64,000 bases of DNA, taken from NCBI RefSeq assembly GCF_029168945.1, contig NC_083604.1:68402211-68466210 (forward strand). Reading direction: 5' to 3'. Origin of the DNA: Cannabis sativa (Eukaryota; Streptophyta; Magnoliopsida; Rosales; Cannabaceae). The notes under the pieces are model-generated. The model was not told where the DNA came from and did not search any database. It saw nothing but the letters and a program-made list of their open reading frames with translations. Shown here one piece after another: positions 48,050 through 59,189 of the stretch (position 1 is its first letter; every line of letters starts with the position of its first letter). The translations under genes and the position numbers were made by a program.

Positions 48050-48840
48050 AAAATTGCCCGTGGGCTAAATTTTTAATTTAATAAGATTAGATTTAGATGT
48101 AGATTATGATAGATTTACACAATTTATGAAAAACTTAAAGTTTAATATTTCTATCTTAATGAAAGGTATGAAACACTTAATTATTTATAAATGTTTCAAA
48201 ATTTTATACTTTATGATAAAATTATTAAATTAAATCTACATAATTTCCTGTGGGATAAATTAAGAGAATTTAATTTAACATATTAATCATGTGAATATAA
48301 TAAAATCCCTGTAGGGTAAGATTATTATGTTCACATAATTCATGTCCATTATGTGATCTTAATCCACTTAATATATATAATTTTATATAATTAAGGATGC
48401 TGTGGCTACTCCCTAATTATTTAAAATTATGTGGTTCACTAGACACCAAAGTATAAACTGAAGATTAAAATTTTACTAAATCCAAAATTGCCTGTGGGCT
48501 AAATTTTAAATTTAATAAAATTAGATGAACTTTATGATAGATTTAATTAAACAATTAGTTTTGGAAAATGAAGGTTTATTATCTATCTTTAATTAAATTT
48601 ATGATAACACTATTAAATTAAATCCCCATAACTCCCTGTGGGGTAAATTAAGAGAACTTAATTTAACATATTGTCCTAATTAATTATACAAATATAATAA
48701 AATCCCTGTGGGGTAAAATTATTATACCTATATAATTAATTACAAGTTATGTCCATTAAGGTGAATTTTAATTAATATATAATTTTATACAAATAAGGAT
48801 GCTGTGGCTACTCCCTAATTATATAAAATTATATTTTCAC
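48050..48840. repeat. tandem duplication with CCTGTGGGGTAAA motifs
   Basis: Two ~400-430-base units lie in tandem. Each holds three motif copies (about 48055, 48246, 48308 and 48489, 48638, 48701) and one GGATGCTGTGGCTACTCCCT (48395 and 48797). A lone relative of the latter occurs at 45608. In the element's own orientation this is the leader region behind the primer-binding site. Confidence 0.8.
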
Positions 48841-50232
48841 TTTGACATTAGGTATTGGGCTCTACCTAAAAGTAATTTCGTTATTAACATAATAAACAAT
48901 CACTGAGATTAGTGCTCCTAGTGTGGTCGTCCGAAGATCATTAAAAACCGTTCTAGATATGAGCATTTGTCCCAAGTTCATGTTTTCTTATGTCAAACCA
49001 CAAAATTACTTATATTTTATTCATTTTAGGAAGTTTTATGAATATTTTATGAATAATTTTATGAAGTTTTATGAAACTTAATGTGCTAGATAAAATATTC
49101 AACCTATCTTAATGTTTGAACATTTCTAAATATATCTAGCACTATAAAATGAATTTATGTATAGCATTTAAATCATACAAATCAAAATTAATTGTATTAA
49201 AAATAAATTTTCCAAATAAATACAAATTAAAACAATTATTGTATGATAATATATTAAATGCTTAATTCCATAATATATAATTAATTATGCATTTATGACC
49301 ATATAATATCTTAAATATTTATACTAATAATTAATTTGTATAAATAAGGTAAATATACAAATTAGTACAATTAATTACATGAAATGAATTAAATGCAAAA
49401 TTAAAGAATGTACTTAATGGCAGATTTTTCAAATTTTATTAATTTAAACAATAAATTACATAAATTTGGTAATAAATAATTAAATGCACAATTATACAAA
49501 TTGCACAATTATTACATGCCTAAATAAATCATGTAATTAATTACCATATTAAAACAAATTTCCATTTTCAGTTTATACTAAATAACATATTAATTCTAAA
49601 TATATGTATTAAATTAAAAATGGAAATTAATGAATGTAATTTATTGACTAAATTAACAATAGGAGAATAATTTATATTTCCAAATAAATAAAAAATATAT
49701 ATAAAAAAAAATCGAAATTTTTTCCCTTTTTTTTTTTTTTGAAAAATACACTGCCATAAACGACATGATAAAATTTCTTTAAACTTCCAAAAATCATGAA
49801 ATCAATTCCAAATGAATCTAAATGCAAAAATTAAGACATTCATATAGATTTTATGCATCGAAAATACATAAAACAAAGACTTTAAAAATCACCAAAATTT
49901 TCTGAAAAATAATTTTGAGATTTCTTTGTTTTTTCAAAGTGGATTTTCATGCTTAGAACAATCTATATTAATATATGAATGTATTAATACATATACAATA
50001 TATATATAAATATATATACATATATATACAGAAAAATAAAAATACTGTATGTATATATATAAACATGAAATGTATATATGTATATATTTGTATATAGCAT
50101 TTAGATATATAAATAATATATATATATAAACACTGAATTAAATATATATATATAAACACTGTATATACGAGTATATATATATGAAACTCAAACTAAAATC
50201 AAGGCAGAGATAAAAACCGCTCTGATACCAAC

Positions 50233-50729
50233 TGTTAGACATTTATATATATAAACTGAAATGTATATGTTTAAGTATTAAGTGCGGAATTAATCAAACA
50301 TATATACACTATGAATAAGGATCGAAATACCTCCAGCCATTGAATCTTGAGCTTCAAACCTACATAAGCTTTGATCTGCAAAGGAAATTGACTACCATGG
50401 GTAATCGGGCTTCCTCGCTCTCTCAACTCTCTTTAGATGGAATTTGCTGCTATGAACAGAATGAGTGAGGAGCTCGGGGACCGATACCCTATATTTATAG
50501 GTGAGATACTCCATCGATATACGTGCCACATTAATTGTCAGAATATTTTGACAATTAATTCAGAAAATCAAATCAGGTAATGAATATAGAAATCTGACCA
50601 TATATAGAATATTACATAATTGATTTTGTCCAGATTCAATGAATATAAAATATTCATTTATCAGAAAATCAATTATTTAATTATTTCCATAAATAGAAAA
50701 TTCATTTCTATAATTAAAATATTCTAATA
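50233..50729 (-). repeat. 5' LTR of the copia element
   Basis: 497 bases, aligned to the other LTR without gaps. The difference is CGATATACG here against CAGTATCTG there (four substitutions within nine bases, around 50518-50526). The minus-strand TATA box lies near 50489-50502. Confidence 0.93.
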
Positions 50730-50734
50730 TACTT

Positions 50735-53700
50735 GACATGACAATAATTTAAAGGGAAACTTACACTTACCCCATATATTATTTTTTCAGTTTTTTTTTT
50801 TTTCAAATTTATAATTTGATGAATTGCTCCAATTATTTCTCTAATAGTTTTTATGTGGGTTGCTATGTGGATTTTAGTTACGATTTGAGTTGTTTTGTTA
50901 ATTGCTATTAGAATTTGTGTAGAATTCCGTAAAAATACAAAAAAAAATATTTTGAAATATAAAAATAAAAAATCCTAATTTAAAATACTGAATACTATAT
51001 ATTCAAAGATCAGACTGAAAATCTTCAAATAATAATAATAATATGATACAAAAATATGTAAAGAAAAATTAAAGAAAACTTGTTAAATAATGTCACCTTA
51101 TTTGACACTCACAGATAATAAATTTTTCCTAATTTTTATAAAAAAAAATAATAATAATAAATTGTTTTTTTTTTTTTTAGGAAAATAATAATAAATTGTT
51201 AGTCCGGTTTAGGCAGAAAATCTCCACCCTATTTGTTAGGGCAGCAATACCGTCCTCACAGAAAAAATTTCTATATTTGTGTGTCTAATAGGGCCGACTA
51301 GGAAAAGGTTACCCATTTTATTTTTCTCCTCAAATATAAAAAAGTTAGTATTAATTATTACTAAATAATAAATAACAATCCCAACATATAATACAATGTA
51401 TGGTAAGAATAGATGACGTTAAGAGTTAGGTAGGTCATTGCTAAAGTGCATCACAGATTCACAAATATGATTCCCCTTTTGTGTTTGTCATAAAAGTGGG
51501 ACCCAGTAATAGTCAAAACTCCCCACCCCCCACAATAAAAGCGACCCATCAATCAAATTTCGCTGTTCATCAAAAGCGGTTTTCTTATAAGAAAGACACA
51601 AAACACACACCCTCCTATCATATATTGTGGGCGCTGCCTGTTGATTTCACCTCACCACCATCATCCTTATTATAACTTCATTTTTATTAAATAAACATCT
51701 AATAATTGCACTAGACTTGAGAGAGTCTATTATTATTATTATTATTAATATTATTACAAAATAGGGATACACAGCTATATATAAAATAATAATAATAAAC
51801 ATGACTTACGTAGGAAACGAAATCAATACCTCTCTATTCTCGTCCTCATTCTAAATTTTCAGAGAAAAACCACTGCCTGCCTTTACGTTTTTCACATCGA
51901 AAAACCATGGTTTTTGTATTACTCTGTCTCTTAGCTATATATATATATAAATATTAGGTAGATATAATATATATAGGTGGACCCTCTGTACTCTTCGTAG
52001 TCTTGTCACATGTGCAACAAGAACCGATATGGGAAAGGAGCTTAAGCTTCTTCCAGGTCTAAATAGATCGAATCTCTAATTAAGACATATTTTTTCTTTA
52101 AACCATCATCATATCGATATATATATTTTTTTCATTGTTATCAATTCATTTAATTTAATGACATATATATTTATATATTTAAAGCTGTTTCAGTCCAGAC
52201 GTGATACGTAGGCAGTGTCATGATTTTCTCGAATAGGGAACTCAATTTGGATTAACAACTTTCAATCAAAAGAATCTCATTGGGAAAAAAAGGAAAAAAA
52301 CTTTTCAAGCAAAAGAAATGTACTGATCATGCATTTAAATATATGTATATACTAGTAAATGTACGTATATGACGTTATATATTTATATGACATATCATTA
52401 TTTATATTTACAAAAATCATTAGCAATAATATGATGAAAAAGCTGTTAAGTACAAATTTAGTAACCTGATCTAACATCAAATTTATATTAGTCAATAATT
52501 ATTTCTTTTTCATCGATCTAATAAATTTCCTGCCAAACTATTAATTTTTTTTCTTTTTGAAGGGTAACTAATTATTAATAAGTTTACAGATCCTTTAGCT
52601 TTTCATATTGAGAAAGAATCATCAATTATTTGCTTCCAATTCAGTGAGTTCCTTATATAAACTCATCATGTTTCTCTATAGATTTTTATGGTAATTATAT
52701 AACTTTTGTGTTACATTTTGGTTGATTGGTTTTTTGTCTAATTTTTTGCAAAGCATATTTTTTCTTTTACCCATACTTAATAGCTTTTCTCATGATTGAT
52801 CAGTTTTTTTTTTTTATTTTTTGTTTTTTTTTGTAAAGCGGTCAGTATTGTTATACACATATGCTTTTTGTATTTAGTAAGAAGTAAGAACATTGCTATA
52901 GGCACCTTGTGAGTTGTGACAACACCACAGTTTTCCTCGTATTAAAATAAAATATGTAATTTAGAACAATATTATTATTATTATATCATCATATATACTC
53001 ATTTGGACAATGGGAAAATAAGATAATACTAGGGTTAGGCACAGTAATGATAGATCTAATGTGTGGTGAATCCTATCATTTAGACACGTCGTGACCACGC
53101 AATATAAAAACCTAGCCACTTGATCTAGCTGTTAAACATAAGTAAAATTTTAACTTAACGTATATAGCTAGCTAGCTCAACAACGCTATATAATTTTATA
53201 TAAATAAATTAATTTATGGTTCGCACATTGATCAAATGTCATACTACCTAGTAATATCTAATAATATTTTATTTTAACTATAATATAAATATTATACCAC
53301 TTGATAGCTAGGTTGAGGATGTTAGCATGGGAATGATTAAGTAATATTAATTAATCAATTATATAATATAATAATTAATTTAAGAAACTAAATTAGTTTA
53401 TTCGCCTTATATTGTATTATTACTGAATTTAAGGAAGGTAGATTTAGTGATATACAAGCTATGTTTTCTCCTTAAAACCAAAATAATTCCTTTGTACGTA
53501 CATATATATAAATATATACATATATATATATAATGTTTACGTATATATAATGTTTTTTTCTCAACTAATAGATTATTAATTGGAAATTTCGTGTGAACCA
53601 TCCTTATCCACACTAAGTTATGAATATAAGGTATCTTAAAGCACCTACATGATTTATCATCATTTGTATGTACGTACTAAGTTTTAATTCTTCATAATAA

Positions 53701-53946
53701 ATTATAACATAATATATTTTGATCTAAAGTACAATAGTAACATAACGTTACATATATAAAAATATATATAATTTTTTTTTTAAAAAAAATGTATTTAGCT
53801 TCCATTGTTTCTTTATAACTAAAGTATATTGAAAAATATATAGCGAAAATGACGTTTGTTAATAATTTTATTTTAAATTTTTTTTTATTCACAAAAATAA
53901 AAGTAAAATTTTTATTTTTAAAAAATAAAAATGTGTTGTACAACCA
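50735..53946. other. 3.2-kb gene-free AT-rich region
   Basis: No gene or element with clear ends. A less AT-rich part, 51470-52060, has C-rich plus-strand text and an (ATT)n tract (51730-51752). It might be promoter sequence of an element or gene, but I see no coding exon attached. Many TA microsatellites, for example 53515-53532. Confidence 0.4.
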
Positions 53947-54058
53947 TTTTTTTTTTGATGAATCAGCCATTTCATTACAAACAAACACCTTTACAACCTA
54001 TAAGCACCTTCAAAAAATAAAGGCCTTAATCATATCTATACAATTTTATTTACAATCT

Positions 54059-57000
54059 TTACAACCTTTCAAACCAATCTCTATCTTTATGCTTAACTTT
54101 CTTTGGCATTACAAGTGCTATTCTATTCTTCACATACCATTTCACTTGCTGAAAAATTTCAGCAGTAGTCACCTGTTTTGCATTCCAAACCAACTCATTC
54201 CGAGCTATCCAAATGCCGTGATCTAGAGCAGCCACACCAGCTGCTAATACCTGCTTTTTGAAGCTTGAGCATCTTGCCTTTCGGATCCATTTCAGCAGAT
54301 CAGTAAGTTCAGTTGCTGTTGTGTGCCAACCGAACCATCCCTTCACCTGTTTAAGACATTCTGCAGCAACAAAGCATTCAAAGAAAAGATGGTTTGTTGT
54401 TTCTGCAGCATTGTTGCAGAATATACAATCGGCACCAGCAATATAACCATGGTGGAAGAGCCTATCCCTTGTTTTGAGTCTATTTAGCATTATTAACCAT
54501 AGTAGGAAGCTATGCTTTGGAATATTCAATGTTGACCATACTTCCTTGGACCAAGGAACCTTCTCCCATGTCGGATTAAACCAGTTCAGCCCCTCTGCTA
54601 TTTTATAATCAGCAGCAGAGAAATTGTTATGCTGCACACACCCTCTAATTCTTTCTTTGAGTTCCACCAATTTCCTCCAATACCAACTTCCACTCATAGG
54701 GGCTTTGTATTCCCACCAAACTTGTTGTTGTATGTATACATTGTGTACCCATTTCACCCACAAGTTATCCTTCTTTTTTTCGATTTCCCATACATGTTTG
54801 ACCATTGCAGCCGAATTCCAATTAGGGATACTCACCAACCCTAAACCCCCTGAATTTTTTGGACAGCATAACTTTTCCCAAGCTACTGCCCCAGCCCCAT
54901 TCATAAGGCTCTTCCCTGTCCATAGAAAACTTCTACAAACTGCTTCAATCTCTTTAATAACCTTTTTAGGAATGAACATGATTTGACACCAGTAAACATG
55001 TATTGACATCAAAACAGATTTCACCAAGACCAACCTTCCAGCAAAGGATAAATGCCTGGTGCTCCAAATTCTAATCCGAGCAGTCATTTTCTGCACTAAA
55101 CCGATGCAATCTGAAGTAGAGATCCTTCTGGCACATATAGGAACTCCCAAGTACTTGAAAGAATCATGTTGTCTTGCAAATCCAGACATGTCTAACACCC
55201 TTTGAATCTCATTTTCGCTCATTCCACTACAATAGATTGCTGATTTAGCATTGTTGGGTTGCAGCCCGGAAGTTGCAGAGAACAACTTAAGAGCTTGCAT
55301 CATGAGATAAATGCTTTTAAAATCCACTCTGCAGAATAATAGCACATCATCAGCAAAACTCAAATTGTTTAACCCCAGATCAGCACATCTCTCATGATAA
55401 CCAAAGTCTTTCTTCTTTCCTAGCTTCTTCATTATTCTGCTAAGATGTTCCATTCCAAGGACAAACAGTAATGGTGACATAGGATCTCCCTGTCGAAGTC
55501 CTCTCTTAGCTTCAAAGAATCCATGTGTAGATCCATTAAACATAAGAGAAAACCTTGGAGTCCTAACACAAATCATGACTAAATCGATCAATCTCCCAGG
55601 AAACTTCAGAGCATGCAACATCTCCTCTAGGAAATTTCATTCTACAGTGTCATATGCCTTTTGCAAATCCAACTTGATCATGCAATTTGGCTTAGCTGCC
55701 TTCCTTCCATAACTTCGAATTAGATCCTGACAGATCATGATGTTATGTGCTATATATCCACCTTTTATGAACTCTCCTTGATTAAGCGAAACTAATTCAG
55801 GGAGGATATTCTTTAACCTGGAACAGATCAACTTGGTGGATATCTTATATAACAGATTGCAACATGAAATAGGTCTGAAATCACTCACCAGATTAGGGCT
55901 CTTGACTTTGGGAATGAGGGTAATGACTGTTGAATTTATTTCCTTGAGAAGGTTTCCTGTTCGGAGAAAAGATCTAACAGCTTCACATATCTCAGGACCA
56001 GGACTCTTAGAACCAGAGATGTCAAATACAGCTTGCTTAATTTCTTCCCTAGAATACTCTGCTAGTAAATTACCAGCTTGCTCCTTAGTCACCACTGGCC
56101 CTTCTGAAATCACTGTCCGCTTTACTTTTTTCCTTGTCAGCAATTTTGATCCCAGGAGCTGCTTATAATACTCCAAAAAAGTCTCAGTTATCTCCTCTGG
56201 TGTATCAATTCTATCACCACTAGCATTAATAATAGAGTTGATTCTATTTTGAGACCTCCTTTCCCTTAGGCTAGCATGATAGAAGGTCGTGTTAGAGTCC
56301 CCATCTTTGGTCCAACATACTTTGGATTTTTGCTGCAAGAAAGAGATATATGCTTTGTGAATCTCTTGATACTTCTCTCTAGCTTCTTGTTCTGTCTGTT
56401 GCGCATCCAGATCCCTTGGATTCATTTGCACCGCTGCCTGCTTCTCATCTAGCCAAACTTTGGCTTTCAAGTCCTGTGCCTGGATATCTGAGAATCCCTG
56501 CTGATTTATTTGCTTAAAAACCTTCTTTAGAGCCTTCAACTTAGTTACAACTTGAAACATATTCGTCCCCGGAACATTGACCTTCCATACATCTTCCACA
56601 CTCTGCTTGAAAGAAGGATAACTTGACCACATCCTGAAATATTTGAATGGTTTCCTACTACTAGAAGTAGTAGGATACACCGTCAATAAGGCAGGGGTGT
56701 GATCAAATAGCCCTTCATTGAGGAACATGGCCTCCGCATTCAGAAAAGTAGCCAACCATCTCTGATTTTCCATAATCCGATCAATCTTTGAGTATACTCT
56801 ATCTTCCCCTTTTTGCTTGTTCTTCCAAGTGAAGAAGCTTCTACTTTGCTTAACATCTTCTAATTGACATTCTATCACACACTCCTTGAACTTGGAATGA
56901 CTATAGCTTTCTTTTTTCCCAATTCTTTCCCCTTTCTCCAATATGTCATTAAAATCCCCAAGCACTAGCCATGATTCCTTCACTTTAATTGTTGTCATTT

Positions 57001-57370
57001 CCTTCCATAGTAAGTTCCTCCCATCAACATTGTTATAACCATAGACAAAAGAAACATAGAAATTATTTCGGTTGTCCAAAGTTGTAACATGAAGATGAAT
57101 CATTTGGCTTGAACAGAACAAGATATTGACATTGAAACTTCCAGGATTCCAAGCCACTATAATTCTTCCCCCTTTTGCCCAAGCAATATTTGAAGTGAAA
57201 CACCAATTAGCAAACATTCTAACATACAAGGCTCCAAGTTTGGAAGCCTTGACTCTCGTCTCGAGGAGACCAACAAGTCCTATCTTATATCTCTCAATGA
57301 ACCCCTTAACTTCTTGTTGCTTTTTAGGACTGTTGATTCCCCGGACATTCCAACTCAAGATTCTATCCAT
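54059..57370 (-). pseudogene. LINE ORF2: endonuclease, reverse transcriptase, zf-RVT; one stop codon
   Basis: ORF2 starts MDRILSWNVRGIN and has an AP-type endonuclease (LLETRV, VLGDFNDILEKGER, KIDR). Its usual SDH box reads FDH. The RT domain follows (NSTVITLIPKV, FRPISCCN, LKLIC-type text, FADDVLLF intact, [13 protein letters not shown]), then a zf-RVT region with [18 protein letters not shown]. It copies its RNA at a nicked target. Two defects are visible. An in-frame TGA at 55637-55639, just after the AYDTVE motif, replaces the usual Trp codon (same frame on both sides). About 20 residues normally found between PGP and the CEAV region (near 55993) are absent without a frame change. Otherwise it stays open for over 1,100 codons. 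Confidence 0.88.
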
Positions 57371-57623
57371 TGAGGAGAGGAGGCTCTCCCCCTCCTCTTG
57401 TTTCTCCAATTTTAGGCCATTCTTCGTTATTAAGTTCCTCCTGTTCTATCAAATGCCCAGCAACTTCCTCAAGCACATTGAAGGTATTGGAAATTTGAGG
57501 ATCAGTCAACGAAATCTAATTTTTCCGCTTCCAACCCTTAGAAACCGGTTTGAACCCATCCTTATCAACTTCTATCTCTTTATTCTCCCCTTTGAAATCT
57601 ACCTTTTTCTCTTTAACAACCCA

Positions 57624-58140
57624 TTACTGCTTCTTCCCTTCTTTCTCCCTACATTCATCAGCCTTGTGTCCCATACATTTGCAATGTTTACAAATTATGG
57701 GCTTCCATTCATAATGCACTCCAACCGACACATTGGTGCCATACTCATTCTCAAAACTAATCATATCCGGGAACTCTTGACTCATAGTCACCTCAATCAA
57801 CACCCTCGGGTATGCTAACTTCTCCCTACCCTTAGTAACCTCATCTAACATAACAGGTTTACCCAATTGACCTATTATCTTAAACAAGGATCTTTGGCCC
57901 CAATACTTAAGCTCTAGATCTTCAAGCTGAACCCATATTGGTACTGTTCCAATGTCCTCTTTCTTGAGATTCAAATTTGGATCCCAAGCCTTCATGATAA
58001 CCGGTGTCTTGTTAAAGAAAATATAACCCCCTGACAATATTTCATCCCTTATTTCACAATTATCAAATCTGATTATGAAAATTCCATAGGAAATCATACC
58101 TATCTTGTCCACTCTATCCTTCCAAATACAACCTATTTTT
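57624..58140 (-). pseudogene. LINE ORF1 fragment: DUF4283 and CCHC zinc knuckle
   Basis: The minus-strand frame lacks an ATG and the beginning of the domain. It has the DUF4283 RNA-binding-like region (GIFIIRFDN, ILSGGYIFFNKTPVIMKAWD, VPIWVQLEDLELKYWG) and a zinc knuckle CKHCKCMGHKADEC (CX2CX4HX4C) near the C-terminus. It is the nucleic-acid-binding partner of ORF2 in plant L1s. Truncation agrees with incomplete reverse transcription at the 5' end. Confidence 0.82.
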
Positions 58141-58645
58141 TTTAAATTTAAAAACAAAAAACAAAATTATTTTTTGTAAATTTTATTTTTATTTTTATTT
58201 GTTTTAAGTCGAGTTCGGGATCGGGGTTCGGGTCTGGGTTTAGGGTCTCAGTCCAGCTTCGACACTGGGTCTGGGTCTGGGTTCGGGTCCTGCTAGTCTA
58301 AGGTCCAGGCCCGGCGCAAGGACTGGGCCCGAGTCTGGTTCCGGGTCGGGGTCAGGGTCCAGTCCGAGGTCTAGGTCTGGTCTAGGGTTCAGAGTTTGGG
58401 TCCGGGGTCGGGATCCGGGTTCCAAGGTCTAGGTTTGGGTAGGAGACCAAAATATTGATTAAGAAAAAAAAAATTATTTATAAAAATTTTGGGAGTGATT
58501 TTTTTTGTTTTTAAAATATTTTAATTTTTAATTAAATTATTAAAAAGTAAAAGCAGTTTTATAGAAGATGATTTTAGAAAATTTCAATTTTCAATTTAAA
58601 AAATAAAAAAACTGATTAAAAAAGTGTTATCAAATGCACCTTAAA
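58141..58645. mobile_element. hexamer-core foldback element, copy C (partial)
   Basis: A G-rich core at about 58206-58440 made of GGGTCT, GGGTTC, GGGTCC, GGGGTC hexamers lies between AT-rich arms. The right arm closes GTGTTATCAAATGCACCTTAA, similar in style to the ends of copies A and B. The left side is cut by the LINE. The frame 58240-58425 through the core is low-complexity and not a gene. Confidence 0.5.
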
Positions 58646-58686
58646 ATAATAAATTTAAAATCTTTTACACTGGAAAATATATATAT

Positions 58687-59181
58687 AAATGGTATCCGAG
58701 CCTTGACCCAGCCAGAAGTGTGGTTGACGAGGCGTCAGTCCCCCAAAGGGGATATGATTGTGACAGTCAGAGTCCCGTGATCTGAAGGGGATTTGGAGCT
58801 GTGCAATCTCACATCTCTTGGGGAGGTCATGTGTGATAATTCTGAGACAATGTGGGTATGGGACTACATAGTTGAAGAAGGCTTAAATGGAGTGATAGGT
58901 ACTACTTATATCAACAAGGTGCATCTTGTTTTTCAGTGATCCATCACGAAAGAACTTCACAGTTAAGTGTGCTCGACCTGAGGTAATTTGAAGATGGGTG
59001 ACAACCTGGGAAGTTTTCCCATGAAGTGTGCGAGTAAGGATAAAATACGCTGAAAACACTCGTGTTGATTAGTTAGGTTCGTCGTCATTCTAAGAAGCAA
59101 TCAGAGTGACGTACTTGTGTATAAGAGCCATCATTCCATGGGTGTAAGGCCCCAATGGAGGCTTAAAGCGAGGACATTATA
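58687..59181 (+). mobile_element. Cassandra TRIM, primer site through 3' LTR (5' LTR missing)
   Basis: It begins with AAATGGTATCCGAGCC (primer-binding site with one change). It continues through a ~65-base interior ending in the purine tract CCCCAAAGGGGATATGAT, and then a full LTR 58759-59181 starting TGTGACAGTC like the copy at 2690. The LTR carries the 5S-like block at about 58945-59025 (CACAGTTAAGTGTGCT, GATGGGTGACAACCTGGGAA). The interior, missing from the first copy, is preserved here. The LTR is more diverged than the first, so it is older. Confidence 0.82.
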
Positions 59182-59189
59182 GTTCTAAT

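Larger units (their letters stand above)
44021..50729 (-). mobile_element. Ty1-copia element: near-identical LTRs, decayed interior
   Basis: Two 497-base direct LTRs (44021-44517 and 50233-50729) bound the element, with TACTT on both outer flanks (44016-44020, 50730-50734). Next to the right LTR the minus strand reads TGGTATCAGAGC (complement of 50219-50230), the Met-tRNA primer site. Next to the left LTR is the purine tract CCAAGTGGGAGAA (complement of 44518-44530). The element therefore reads leftward. The interior has no long open frame, only mutated copia motifs on the minus strand: an integrase/GKP-type stretch (~46690-46890), an RT box (45718-45759) and an RNase H/HIDIKY-like stretch (~44890-45030). 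The LTRs differ at four clustered positions only. It is a young insertion of an already defective element, moved in trans or mosaic. Confidence 0.9.
53947..58140 (-). mobile_element. L1-type LINE, 5'-truncated, nearly open
   Basis: A minus-strand non-LTR retrotransposon with a partial ORF1 (57624-58140), a 250-base spacer, ORF2 (54059-57370), a short 3' tail and a 10-base poly-A (T run 53947-53956). The tail follows TTCATC, the usual end of plant L1s. I could not match a target-site duplication. The 5' end abuts the hexamer-core element at 58141. Confidence 0.88.

Noticed and set aside
49968..50159. Tyr/Ile-rich frame next to the copia LTR
   Set aside because: Translation of a TATATA microsatellite.
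54258..54986. Plus-strand open frames across the LINE
   Set aside because: Shadows of ORF2 on the minus strand, which shows RT and zinc-domain motifs.
55833..57818. Plus-strand frames of 111 and 230 codons over the LINE ORF2/ORF1 region
   Set aside because: Shadows of the minus-strand LINE proteins. No family motif.
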